Shown: positions 24,010-37,293 of the stretch, piece after piece
How the letters are laid out: each line of letters begins with the position of its first letter
Numbering within the stretch: the stretch's first letter is position 1
Assembly: GCF_954871325.1 (NCBI RefSeq)
Contig: NC_088779.1
Coordinates: 1,924,846-1,988,845, forward strand
DNA from: Gordionus sp. m RMFG-2023
Lineage: Eukaryota; Nematomorpha; Gordioida; Chordodea; Parachordodidae
Reading direction: 5' to 3'
Length of the DNA stretch: 64,000 nucleotides
The notes under the pieces: model-generated
The model's database searches: none
What the model saw: the letters and a program-made list of their open reading frames with translations, nothing else
Told to the model about the DNA's origin: nothing
Translations under genes and position numbers: made by a program

Positions 24010-27000
24010 ATAAATAAATTTTTTCCGAACTATAATTTCTTTTCCTCTCTTTTTTTTTGTTTATACAAGAAACAATTTTTAAAGGTAATTTATTTTATAT
24101 TCATATTAAAGTTATGTAATTTATCGATCGATATTATCTTTGAATAATTGTAATATTGGCATTTAATAAGATCATGTGATCATTTGTAAAAATATCATTT
24201 GATTTGAAATTATCTGTTATAAAACTTTTTTTAATTTGGACAAAAATGCACAGATGGATGCTTAGGTGGTAAAATGTAATGAAACGCAATTGTCAATGAA
24301 TATAGTTGGATAATCGGCTGAAGAATTAGGCTCAATCTTACAAACGCGCGCCGCAAAAAATCTACTGACCATGGAGGAGCGATTTAGAAAGAATAGCTTT
24401 CTCGAAAGATGAGCTGCGTTTTCAAAAAAAAAACAAGCGGAAGTATTTCGCCGGTTAAAAATGGTGGGGGGGGGGGGTGGATCATCTAACTAGCTAGCGA
24501 AAAAACGGTTAGAAAGAAAGGAAGGGATTATTTTTGATTGGGGCAGCTCCCCTTAAGTACCCACCTAAATACCTAAGTCACCCTCATGACTATGAAGGCA
24601 CCCCCCATCCCCAAGATTTTAATGACGAAATTAGTGGGCCTTGAATTTTTATTAATTTTTTTTTACCTCGGCGACTATTATTCTCCTAATCTCTTTTAGA
24701 CCTTTTTAAAAATGAAGTCATCCCAAATATAATAATTATTTTATATAAATTTGTCGTGATGAAATATGATTAATTTTTTTTCTATTTTTTTTTTCGATAA
24801 AATGTAAATTTTGAAGAAAATAAAATTAATTCTAGCAAAGGCAAAATCGATATTTTAATATATTAAATTTTAATAAATTTTTATTTTTTAACATTCCTAT
24901 CCCCCCTATAAACCCCTTCAATCCTTATTTTTCTTTCCACTACGAAAATAAGGGGATGGAACATATACATACATAATACCAAGACAATACATTAATTAAA
25001 CCAAATTAAACATATTTATCAAGTGGTTCGTGAAATTCATTCGTATGTATAAAATGTAATATATTTTAAAAGAAAGAATATATATAAAGATAATTATTAA
25101 AATTAAAAAAAAAAATGTGTTTCGTTTCCTTATTGCCCATTAAAAATATATTTATATTTTTTAAAAATTTTTTTTATCGCGACATTTTTTAAATACCTTT
25201 TATATATATATATATGTTAATTATAAAATGGACAGGTTAGGAGAAGGTATAATAAATATTATTTGTAATTATATAAAATCAAAAAGAGTAATGGGTTTGT
25301 TCAGGAAACTCCAGGAACAGATTACTTGAATTTTGTATAACAATTACAATATATGTATAAGTAAGTAAGTACATATCAAACGTGTTTACATAATTTTATA
25401 ATTTGACTAAATTTCATTTGTCGTTTTATATTCATCATACACTCAATAAGAAATACTACAAGGAGACCTTTTTTTTAAAGGTTGAATGTTTTTTTAAATA
25501 TTAATATTAACACATCTTACATAACTCAACATATGTTGTTCAATTAAAAAAAAAATTATATATTTGTTAAAAATATACTTACGATTTTTATATAAAAAAA
25601 ACTAAAGAAGTAAAGGATTACAAGAAATAAATATAAATACTACACAAAATACACATCATTATAAATTTTTTTATAAGTGAAGAAACATAACCAAAATCAA
25701 CTAATTAATTTCTTAACTTATATACATACTATAATACAATGTAAGAAGTAGCCAATGATTCAAATCGAACCCAATATCTGTTTGGGATTCAGATTAAAAT
25801 AACGGTTCAAGGTTCAGGTCCGCTCTGCTTAAAAAAAGAATAATTAAACGGTCCGAACCTCTCAAAAAACTGTTTGAACTCTATGGTATAATACAAGCTT
25901 ACATTAGAATTATATACAAAGAAAGCACACATTTATAACATAAAGATCATTCGTGGGTTAGGGTTAGGGTAACTCTTGTATTAAACATTTACTCTTTGAA
26001 CTGTTACAATTAAATTTTTTTTTAGATTCACCTCAGTCAAATTAAACATCTATTATAAAGGAAGCATAAATTTTATTTGTGGAGAAAGATATCTCTCCTA
26101 TAAGCCTATTTGAGTAGACGACAGTGACTCTATAACATTAGACAATTTACATAACCCGGGATTTTCCAATGGTCTAGGTAGATATTCATTAATCACCCAA
26201 AATTTATGTAAAAATCTCCAATCATTCTAAGAAGATTTTGTTTATATCATAGACGTTTCCTCCGAGTGGAGATGGGGGGGGGGGCAATAGGAAGTTCCCA
26301 GCCTCTTTGCCTATTGTAAATATTAATATAAGCTAATAAAAATCCGCACCCCCTCCCTCTCACTACATACCCTCATAAAATATATCACTAATAAATAAAA
26401 AGTTTGAAAGAAAAATTGGTAAAAAGTTTGAAAGAAAAATTGGTAAAAAGTTTTAATTCAATAGAAAAAAATGCCCAAATTTTTGTACAAGGGTCCAAAT
26501 CAAATCTGAACCGTTAAATCGGTATTAAACGTTGTCGTATACTAACCCTAAACCAAGCCTGAGTATTATATAATATCGGGTTAAAAAAAATTCTAATATA
26601 TCCGAAGGCCAACAATATGGGGACCTAAAAGATCTCCAATAAAATTTATTGGAAAAAAACCTTCCCTAATAAGCGGCCCCTTAGCAATATCCTGGCTACT
26701 CCTAAGGTTTACACGATCTGTTTCATCTTCAGTGAAGATCCATTCACAGATGTTGATTCATTTTCACTAGAATCTTCCATTCTTATGAACAAATTTTTTC
26801 CATGTTCATTTAGATGTAAATCACCTATTATACAATATATAGTTAAATAAATTTGACTATTGGATTTAATTTATCGAAGACATTTATTTTATAACTTAAA
26901 GTTTAAAAAATATTTTAAAAAATGTTCTAAAAATCGTGACTGAAACCTGTTTAATCAAAATTGATTGATTAATAAATTTTTTAAAAAAAAAAAAATCGGA

Positions 27001-30000
27001 TATAAGTTAGAATTTTATCAAAATATACTAATAATAAACTTTCACATTATTTTAATAAGAATATAAGGTCATGAGGGTCTACCCGGTTCACAAGCATTTT
27101 TGGCGGTTCAGGTTAGAGTTGAAAATCTCCTAGCGGTTCGGTTCTATAAAAAATACCGGTTTAAAGGGTCAGTTTGCACTATAACTAGCATTCTTCTTTA
27201 CACCTAAATGAATCGATAGTTTCAAGATCGAAAGCCTTTAAAAAACTATATATAATATGTTAGCGTTAATGTGTTATCAACTATTTTAAGCGCGTTTTTT
27301 AAAATTTAGAAAATCTGATTTTACCGGAAATGTACGCCGTCATGTTTTAGAATACCTACCCTATGGATTTCAGATAATTTTTCCATGCACTTTTGAACTT
27401 GATATAATTTTCCATTAATTTTTCCATACATTTTTCGTATAAATTATAAATAACTCAAAATTTAACGATAAAATTATCTACAACCTAATGAGATGGGTGT
27501 TTCTAAGCATGCTGGAATTCATTTTCTGGTAAAATCAGATTTTTAAGAATTAATATACGTAATTAGATCTTATTATCTCGAATCCTCTTTTTTTGCAATT
27601 CTTAATGTCTCAATATTTTAAAAAATTTATCGAGAACGAATTTAATAGAAATATTTTCAAATCTATCACTTAAATAAAGAGTGATTCAAAAGTTCAGGAA
27701 GAAATTCACTGAAATGTATAGGGTAAAAAAAAAAAAAGAATTCTTTGCACATACTGGAATCCATTTTCGGTAAATCCAGAAAATTTAAAAATCATGTATC
27801 ATAAATAATTTAAAATTGTTTAGATTCCCCAGCAATTCCAAAAACCCTTATTGGTATTTTTTTCATAAAAAAAATGCAGTGTAAGTTCTTATAAGAGGTA
27901 GGATAGCGGAGACAAGAGGGTTATGGCTCAAAAAGCAAACATTATTCAACTGTAAAGCATAATTTATAATAGATGTATCATTTTGTTTATCTTGTATTTA
28001 CTTAGTTCTACGTGTATATAATAAGGGAATAAATTTTAGGGAAAATGCCGATAAATCTTCAGGGGAAGGTTTAGTCTATTTCCGGGACTGATCATCCAGA
28101 GATTAGTTCCACAGGTATCAGTCATAATTTTTTTTTTGCCGATACCAAAATTATTCAACTTTCTAAAGGTTGGGTTGAATAATTTTTCGGTGAAATTTTG
28201 CACTTACATTTTTTTTAAAAAAAAATTAAGCAATTGTTATATAATCTCCAACGACCATTTTTAGATATTTTAGTTAGTAAGAAAAGCTGAATCAAGGGAT
28301 TCTCTACTTGCACCTCGTTTTTGGCTTACTTAAAAGAATTTTTATGGGTGTTTTAGCTATTTGTCGAAAATATGTAATTTGACTTCTTGTCATCAGAATT
28401 GACTTCTATATTATATAATTCTCAAGTATTTATTTGCTCGACACATACAACTATTTTTTTATTTTCATATATTATATTTACTATTTATGTCGAAACTCGA
28501 ATATCGGATCAGCCCCATTATATGTTAATTATTTAAATTGATTAGATTAAATTGAATCATAGAAGTTGAGGAATCTTCCGAGAAAAACGCACATAGAGGA
28601 TTCAACATTCCCTATTGCATTATTGTTCCTCCTAATTACCACTATTTTATGAGTCTTTATAAAATCGATAATCATAATTGATCCTTTTCCAATTTTGGCC
28701 ATAAGTTTGATTGTTTATTGGTGATCCAAAAATTTTATCTCATAATCTAAGTTGACTCATTCGGATATGAGGTAGGATTTATTAAAGTTAGCTTCATCAC
28801 TAAAATAGGGCCCTTGACAGATAAACCATAATTTTTTTTCGTGATAATATCCTATAATTCAAAAAATTGTTATATCTTTTTATACGATCTAAATATGATT
28901 ATAAAAATTATATGCTAAATAAAATAAAATTCTTAATTTTTTAAATCGAATTTGCAAGAGAAATGATGAAATAATTAGTTTTTGTTAAATAAATAAATAA
29001 ATTATGAACAAATTATATGCCATTTTTATTTCATTTTTAAAAGAAAAAAAGGTGGAAGATTTAATATTCCTATTTGATTAACGTTGCATATATGATGTTA
29101 CATTAAAAAAATTTAAATCATAATTCGAGTGGCCAATCCTAAATAGAATAGGTTATGGCATCTATTAAGACTAAATTTATATTCGATTGCATTAAAATAA
29201 ATAATTTATCTTGTAACTAGGGAGTAGTCTAGAAACATGTAGCATTATATGCTAAAAAATTAAGAAATTTAATGATATATAGCCAATAAAATAAATACCC
29301 ACTGCTTTTGGCTACGCTATATATTGACGAATCTATGAGCTATAAAAAATCATATTTTAAATTACTCCAACTCCACAAAATATTATGTGAAAAATCAATG
29401 GTTATTAACTGTGCCATATTTGCAATGTTGAACACAAATGAGTTAAGTTACTCCTTACGTACAAAATAATAAATATGCCCATATAAAAGAAAATCTGAAA
29501 TAGATTGCTTTCGATTATAAGACAATAAACATAATTAAATTATAATTAAATTTAATAGTATTTCCTATTTATGGCAAATTTATCGAATTCTTTCTTAAGC
29601 TTCCATACCTCTTTCAAATTCAAACCTTTTCAATTCCAATCCCGAGTAGGTATTCAATAAAAATATATATATCCTCTAGGAATTCTTTTATTTTATCCTG
29701 GCATCCATCAATTAGTTTTCCAATTCAAAGTCCAGGAACATGATATCAAGATGATGGAACTATATTCGGACTATCTGTTTAGGTTTTGGGTTTTTTAACA
29801 ACACTACTTTAGAGCAATAAAAAATTTTTTAAATAATTCCTCAGTATGGGATCATGATCGCCATTTAACACATGGGCAGCCATTGCCTTCCTGTTTATTA
29901 TCATCAAATGATCGATAAATAAAGCATTTAAAATTTCCGAAAAAGAAATATCGTATAAATATTATAAGTTTAAAATTTTATGAATTTCTCACCATATATA

Positions 30001-30160
30001 AATATTATTATTAATTTGAAAGAGTAAACTCTTCCCTAAGTAAAAAAATTTTTTTTTTAGTGTAATGGACATTTTTTTTTAAATTATATAATTCAATAGA
30101 TAAGACGGTATAAAGGTGGGGAGGGGGGGGGGTCATCATTTTAACACTAATGACTCTGAA
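24010..30160. other. Gene-free AT-rich block with dispersed repeat pieces
   Basis: It contains a 16-base telomere-like GGGTTAGGGTTAGGGT at 25955-25970, a 26-bp duplication at about 26398-26450, and GGTTC/GAACC-rich patches near 25770-25880 and 27080-27180. An inverted-repeat element lies at about 27312-27545. A block at 28105-28215 resembles 36385-36460. No gene was recognised. Confidence 0.45.
27312..27545. mobile_element. Unclassified inverted-repeat element, GATTTTACCGGAAATG family
   Basis: Left part AAATCTGATTTTACCGGAAA and right part complementary to it (TTTTCTGGTAAAATCAGATT). Pieces of the same family appear at about 27690-27785, 36106-36180, 39050-39290, 41010-41090 and 44100-44310. 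No clear target duplication, so the superfamily is unknown. Confidence 0.6.
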
Positions 30161-30170
30161 TTCTGGTTAG

Positions 30171-30393
30171 TAGTGTTGTTAAACGGCTCATTTTGAGCCA
30201 ATTTTTTAAAATGGCTAACTCAGTATTTTAGCCAGAAAAATAGTGTCTAAGTCTAGAGATTTCTATAATATATGTCTAAACCTTTGTTCCTTCTATGAAC
30301 AAAATCTTCAGACTTGCGTAATATTTTTCTGGATGTAATATTGAGTTAGCCGTTTTTAAAAATCGGTTCAAAACGAGCCGTTTAACAACACTA
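30171..30393 (+). mobile_element. hAT-type MITE, TAGTGTTG family (copy 2, reference orientation)
   Basis: Perfect-looking ends TAGTGTTGTTAAACGGCTC and GAGCCGTTTAACAACACTA. Flanks CTGGTTAG and ATAGTTAG match at 6 of 8. Confidence 0.88.
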
Positions 30394-30689
30394 ATAGTTA
30401 GTGCGAATTCACGGCGAGGTATACAAATGTATATTGCATTTCTAAATACTTGTGCTCGAAATCCAGCTAACTGTTAATCCAAGATGACAAGCTCTTAAGG
30501 AGTGGGCAACGATTTTATTACCACTAATATAATTCCATTACAGACGCCGATCCAGGAATTTCAACCCTAAAATGTTTTTGTCTATTATTTCAAAATTATA
30601 AAAAGGGTTTATATATATATATAATTAATGTGAATGTACCGATGATTAAAATAAATTTTTTTTTTGATAAGGCTATCGATTATATTCGT

Positions 30690-31305
30690 CCCATCATATT
30701 GATTAATCCCCACTGAATGCTCATTAGGACCAAACTTACTACTCTTGCTTCTCCCATCCCGTTGGGTCCTTCTTAAACAGCTCCTCAATCCTTTTATTGG
30801 TTGAAAATGATCGTTCAGCGGCGACACTTTGTTTACATGAATAATGGCAGCCACCCGAATTAAACGATTTACATTATATAATCAGTAGTTGAATCGTATA
30901 GTTTGATTTGATTTTGATTTGATGAAAATTATTTACAATTTCCAAAAGAATATATCAGAAATAGAAATTATTAATTTTCTTTTGGCCCGTCTTTTTTTTG
31001 TATGCACAATATACTTCTATAATCTATCTCCATGGAAAAGACTCTCAAAGCCAAAATCTTCCTGTAACGCTTTTAAGTTACCTTCCGAGCCTTCATCATA
31101 TCTTCCACTTTACGCTTCGCAATATTTTAATGGCAAAAGATTTTTTTTTCGTGATAAAATGGAATAACTTTAAAGAAAATATATATATATATAAAATGTC
31201 GAGATAAATAAAATATTTTAGCGTAAATCCAACCTTTTTATATAAACGCGTTATTAAGGCATACCATGCCCTTCCTCTAATAAACCTCCTACTAATGACG
31301 TTCAT
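30690..31305 (-). CDS. Candidate exons of an unrecognised minus-strand gene
   Basis: Three open pieces on the minus strand look protein-like for this AT-rich region. The first is 31305-31245 (MNVISRRFIRGRAWYALITR) with a possible donor GCATG|GTATGC. The second is about 31115-31030 (includes EGSEGNLKALQEDFGFESLF). The third is about 30854-30690 (includes VSPLNDHFQPIKGLRSCLRR and KFGPNEHSVGINQYDG). The phase of the first donor fits a start at AAAG|TGGAAG in the second piece. I recognise no family, no piece has a fully convincing pair of splice sites, and the strand could be wrong. Confidence 0.25.
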
Positions 31306-32190
31306 AATAATAACGAATTACTCTAAAATCAAGATTATGACACTTCTCTTTCCCTCTCAGTAACATTGACTTCTAAGATAGATTCTTTGTGCAAAAGGGA
31401 ACCTACTTCAACACATTTACCCAATAAATCCAGAAATTTTGTTGCCTAAAAGTTAGGAATTTTTTTTTTTAAAAAAAGTATGTACTTTTATTCAAAATGC
31501 ATGGATCATAGATAGGGAGAGATTATTAAATTTTTATTCTGTAATTTATCAGCAAAGTTATTTATAACCCCCCCCCCCCCCAGATCTGCTCCTGCATTAG
31601 AATAATGTGAAAGATTATTAAGCCACCTTTTTAAATAGCCCAATCTGAATTTCCATTATATTCGGAATATTTATTCAAAAAATTGTCTTTAATTTTTTGT
31701 CACGTGTTACAATATTTGACAATTTAAATCTTCAACAACATTTTTCTTTTTCCCTTAAATAATAAATGTTTAATGAGATTGGAATTATAAGTTGTGAAGG
31801 CTTATAAGATCTTCTCCCCCCTTTTGTCATATATAAAAGAAAAGATGGCCGATACCGGACCAAAAGGTAAATAAGACCAATATCGAATATTTTTCATAAA
31901 AACACATAAAAAATCAATAACGTTCGACGATTTACATCTATTTTAAAAAAAAACGTATTATAAATCATCAGATAAATTGCGTGTGGTCAAAATATCTTTT
32001 CTATAATATCGAAAGTTAAGTTATTTATGTACTAGCTATTTTTTTTTTGAAAGACTGCTAATCGAAAATTATATCTTTAACTTGTAAAGAGTATACATAT
32101 ATCATATCATTGTATAATAAAAACATTATTATAGACTAATTAGAAAATTTGTGCTTAGTATATTATTTAAATTGCAAAGATCGTTTTTAC

Positions 32191-32387
32191 TAGTGTTGTT
32201 AAACGGCTAACTCAATATTTTAGCCAGAAATATTGCCTAAGCCTAGAGATTTTCCCTAATAGTTGTCCAAACCTTTGTGTTCATCTATGAGCAAAATCTT
32301 TAGGCTTGCGTGAATATTTTTCTAATATAAAACGTTGAGTTACCAGTTTATAAAAATCGGTTCAAATTTAGCCGTTTAACAACACTA
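32191..32387 (+). mobile_element. hAT-type MITE, TAGTGTTG family (copy 3)
   Basis: Ends TAGTGTTGTTAAACGGCT and AGCCGTTTAACAACACTA with a perfect 8-bp duplication GTTTTTAC on both sides. This copy fixes the boundaries and the target-site length of the family. Confidence 0.95.
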
Positions 32388-32684
32388 GTTTTTACACGAT
32401 ATACTACGATGATAACACTGAAATGAAATCAGGATTAAGTTGTCACTAAACTGAGGAATAGAATTAGGAATTCGATTGTCGGACTGTGTATAAAAGTTGG
32501 GTTAATATAAATGATAATTAGAGTTATATTTAGCCGTTTAGCCTATTTCAACCGTTTTTTTAGCCTAAATGTCACCTCGGCCTTTGGGGTTTATTAGAAA
32601 AGATAGGTCTACCTCTGAGAAAGCGGAATTTTCTTGAGTATATTATCATTTTACGATAATATAAGTTTACAATGATAAAAACTA

Positions 32685-32960
32685 ACTATTCGTTATCCAA
32701 TTCGATTCGTATTTAACGAATACCGGATCGATTATAAAATTTGGAAAAAAATATTATTCGTCAATTACACCTTTTTATTTTTAGATCGAATAATTTTCAA
32801 AATTTAACCTTTATCATTCGAAATTAATTGATTAATAATTTTCGAAATTATTTTAAAATTTTTAAACTTTATTCCCACCACCAACTAATAAACTCCTCTT
32901 AAAATAATATTTAAATCCATTTATTGAATCATATTTGAACGAATTCGTATTTTTTTGTAG
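32685..32960. repeat. Region rich in ATTCG/CGAAT words, related to the 22-kb minisatellite
   Basis: Contains ACTATTCGTTATCCAATTCG, ATTCGTATTTAACGAATACC and AGATCGAATAATT. It resembles a non-amplified copy of whatever gave rise to the 17-bp minisatellite. Confidence 0.45.
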
Positions 32961-33030
32961 GCCTTTTTAACGTTGTTCGAGATGTTACAGTTTATTTTAT
33001 AAAATGTTACTACATCCTATGTCTTTAAAA

Positions 33031-33207
<177 letters not shown>

Positions 33208-33365
33208 TAACCCTAATCGTGCCACCCCCTCCCTCTAACAAAATTCTTGCTACCCCCCTATGTTTTTTTACATTATATAAACTATAAGGTAAAATGTTGC
33301 ACTTCATGTTTAAAATGATACTTTAAAAAAAGTTTGAAATAATTACTTTTTGAGGTAAAAAAAAT

Positions 33366-33719
33366 CAATGACATATAATAATACCTAGCTAGACAGACGA
33401 TACATTCATGATAACGCAATTGAAAGCGTCGTTGAATGCAAATCAGCTGGACCCGCCATTTTGGTAACTCATATAGGTAATTATTTCTCATGTTAAAAAC
33501 TATACTATTTAAATTTGATAACTTGCTTTGGTTCCTTATTAACTCGGTGATCAAGCAATTTCTTTAATAAAGTTGGCGTCAGACGTAGTAATATATTGGC
33601 CTCTCGTTTAAAATTTTTAATGATGATATTGGTAATCAAAATGGCATCCCCAGCTTGTTTTCATTGATGTACACTTTTAATGATTGCATCGTCAATCTAG
33701 GTATTAATATAAGTCATTG
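33366..33719 (+). mobile_element. hAT-type MITE, CAATGACA family (copy 3)
   Basis: Left CAATGACATATAATAATACC, right ...GGTATTAATATAAGTCATTG. Flanks AAAAAAAT and GATAAAAT match at 6 of 8. Internal blocks as in the other copies. Confidence 0.85.
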
Positions 33720-33997
33720 GATAAAATGCAATATTTTAAATCAGTTATATACAAAAGCAAGGAAAAAGTTTTATATAGAGATATAATATTTGCAAAAGAT
33801 AACCCTAATGATTTTTATTTATAAGATTTTCCAAGTAGAGTTATTGGCCACCTTGTCTTGTCTAGATCTGCCCCATCTGGAGCTCATGGAAGTGGAAATA
33901 TAATCCACTAAGTTTTTTTTAAAAAAAACAGGCTGAATTTTAACTAAATCATGAGTCTGACCTATTTACAGATGATGAAACATTTGTCCAGGATAGG

Positions 33998-34250
33998 GGA
34001 CACAGTCCGTTCCAAGATTCGCCTCCTTGTGACGCGTCCTGTACCGGGTTAAAGTCTTTGACGCTTCCCGTCTATCAGAACGGATTACTCCTTTTTTTTA
34101 TAATTTGAATATTCTTAAAATAAATTGGATAGAAAAGTTAGGATTAGAAAGGACGTAAGCGCGTCCCGTCTAAGGTTAGCGTCTTTGAGATGCGCCCCAT
34201 TCTTAAAATTAAAGACGCGGCGGATGTTTGATTATCAACGGACTGACCAC
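33998..34250. mobile_element. Possible MITE with CAGTCCGTT ends
   Basis: A GC-richer block bounded by CAGTCCGTT on the left and its complement AACGGACTG on the right, with inner words GACGCGTCC and GCGTCCCGTC. No clear target duplication. Confidence 0.4.
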
Positions 34251-35130
34251 TTTGCCGATCATCCGGTTAATTCGTAACACGAGGTCGGAGATATGCTATT
34301 AAAACATTTCAAACTTCTTTTTTTCCAGAACCTCTACTGTTTGATCCTCCTAAAACCTGTTTAACATTTTGCTCTTTAACCCTCGTGGAGGTAGATTGAC
34401 ATTAAAGTTTAATCCCCATTAAAATTATTTCCAGCTATTTTGAAAAAAATTTATTCAAAAAATTTTTAAACTTGGAATTTATCCCAATCAAATTATTATC
34501 CTAGAAAAATAGAATTGATAGAAAGATGCCTAGAAATGCCGTTAAGTTTCGATAATTTCCGTTTCTAAAAAATTCGATTCCAAACTTAATTAAAATACTC
34601 CATATAGCGGATATATGAGAATTTGAGTATTACAATCTTTAGAGCATTGTAAGTTTTCTAACATTAAATTATGTTTAGTTCTCCAGCAAACTTAATTTTG
34701 TTATTATGTAATGAAACTTAAAAAGAAAGAATGTATAGTTAAAGTTTGGCACCGAATCAGAACGCGCAACCCTAGGAAAGGAAATGGGCATAGAAACCAG
34801 AACCCTAAACCTTACCCACTCTTTACACTTTTTTATGAACCAGAACTAGAAATCATTTTAAATTTAACTGGAATCCGTTCTAACTGAAGTGAGTCCAAAT
34901 TTATACGCACATTGTTCTAACTCTTTGTGGAATTCATTTCAGACGAATTTTTATTTTTCGTTGGTTGTTCACCAGAGTTTAGAAGGATAACAAATGAACG
35001 GGATAGGAATGGCGTCGAATCTAAGAACTAGAATCTTTTCTTTTAGGAACCGAAATTAGAAACCCAGTTTTTTTATTAAATTTAAGGGAACTTTTTAGTT
35101 CGGCTTACAAACTTCTTGTGATATATATAT

Positions 35131-35429
35131 CAGAAACCTGTAGGCCCGGCCCTAAGCCCAGTCCGGGTACAGGGGCCGGACCGTATTTTAATTTTTTAAA
35201 TATAACAGGGCCGGGCCTGAAAATATAAAACCCGGACCGGGCCTGAAAATATAAAACCCGGACCGGGCTGAAAATTTAAAACCCGGACCGGGCCTGAAAA
35301 TATAAAACCCGGACCGGGCTGAAAATTTAAAACCCGGACCGGGCCGGAAAATATAAAACCCGGACCGGGGAAATTTTTTTATAATAAATCCGGGCCAGGC
35401 TGTGCAAATGATACCTCTGCAGGTTTATG
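35131..35429. mobile_element. hAT-like element with an internal CCCGGACCGGG minisatellite
   Basis: Starts CAGAAACCTGTAGGCCCGGC and ends ...CTCTGCAGGTTTATG, whose complement CATAAACCTGCAGAG matches the start. The flanking ATATATAT occurs on both sides but is low complexity. Inside, at about 35205-35370, a repeat of about 31 bp containing AAACCCGGACCGGGCCTG occurs roughly six times. Related GC-rich words occur near 45160-45260 and 62412-62600. Confidence 0.7.
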
Positions 35430-36508
35430 ATATATATAAATACGTATTATATCGTTTTATAATTCACAAGAATAAAGGAATCCTTTTAGCTATTGGTTAA
35501 AAACGTGTTTACCATTTGCTTAGTCTCCAATAGAAACGAGGGAAGAGTTATCAAAATTTCTTCATACCGATTTAATATTCCACTAGCATAGTAATAAATA
35601 ATGATTAATAAAAAAAATTAATATCTTCGATTGTAAATTTTTAAGAATTTGACCTTTAAAAAATTTTTTAAAATTATGCTAGAGTTAGATGTTGACGAAA
35701 GAAGAGATTTACGTACCTCTGTCCCGATTTACCATTAATACTATTGTTTATTTTATATATTATATAATGTAATGTATGATATTACTCTTTCATATTTAGT
35801 ATTCTTGCCTTGTAGTACCGTAAAGTTATATTAAAAAATAATATATAAATGATATAATTGGGTGTCTATTTTAAAAAAAACAAACAAAATAAGGGATAAA
35901 TAATTAAATAAAAAAAAACACACAAAAATTAAGTGTTTAAAAAAAAAAATTTTTTTTATTGATTTGGCACCATACCTATAAAGTCCCACTTAATTTTTAA
36001 AAAAAATTGTACCTTCTTAAGCCTAGGCGTAGCCAAGGTTAGGATATACCTGTTTTCGTAAATATTATTTGAAGTAAATCAAAAAATACTCCCCCCCCCC
36101 ATTATGAAATCTGATCTGACCGGAAATGTATTCTAACACGTGTCATATGTGTAGAATACTCATCCCATAAATTTTAGACAAATATTTGTGTATTTATTTT
36201 AAAAAAAAATATAATATAAACGAAATTGAAAGTATCTCTACAGTTCTAGAAAAAATTATCTGAAAAAAATCCTCCAAAAACTAATAAATGCTTCTTCCGC
36301 CATGGTCTTTGACTATGGTGCAAACTAATTTATTATTTAATATTAAAGAGAGAGATACAATCTGTCAGATACTTTTATTTTTCTTACCGATACAAAATTA
36401 TTCGACCCTCTTAAAAGTTAAAGGATTTGACGTTTCATAAAATGTCGCACTAAGATGCTTTTCATATACTTTTAAATTGATAATGAATTTTGTTTCTAAT
36501 TTATATAA

Positions 36509-36628
36509 TAAGAAGATTTATAAAAGATCAATTAGGCATATTTCAGAGATGCGGAAAAGATGATGGAATAAGAAGATTTATAAAAGATCAATTAGGCATA
36601 TTTCAGAGATGCGGAAAAGATGATGGGA
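36509..36628. repeat. 60-bp tandem duplication
   Basis: Two adjacent, essentially identical 60-bp units beginning TAAGAAGATTTATAAAAGAT. Identity points to a recent duplication or an assembly duplication. Confidence 0.92.
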
Positions 36629-37269
36629 ATTATGATTTATTATACAAATTATTTTAAAAAATTTTTTTTACAAAAATATAATCTTTATTTTATAATTACA
36701 TAAATGATGTGAAAATGGAATATCTGTTTAAGATTAGGTTAATAATTGTTGTATCACAATTCATACCTCATTTATTATAATATAAAATTATTTTATAATT
36801 ATAAATTTAAATAATTAATGCATTTCTTTTACATATTTACATTCAGTTTAACGAATATAAATTTTAGTATAAAGGGAATTCGATTTGAATTGCTTCGTTT
36901 CGTATACATTATCTAATTTACCGTGAAAAAAAAAAATTAACGTTTATATATACACATTACATTACAATTATTTAGTATTAAATAATATTATTTATATAGA
37001 TAATAATACAATTTGTAACACTCTTTCATTAGGGAATAATTTATTGATTGGTTTATAAATAATAATATAATAAAAAAATTTATTTTTCGCCTTTTCTATT
37101 TTGTCAAATAAAATTATAAAATATATTTTTATACCTAAATAAATGTATTTATATATTCTATTATATTTATATGATGCATAACCGTTAGAAATATAATATT
37201 AAAAATAATATAAACAAATTGGGAGATGAAGATAATGTGACAAATTGGGTTATTATTGTTATCATTAAT

Positions 37270-37293
37270 TACACACACACACACACACACACA
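37270..37293. repeat. (AC)n microsatellite
   Basis: About eleven AC units. Confidence 0.95.
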
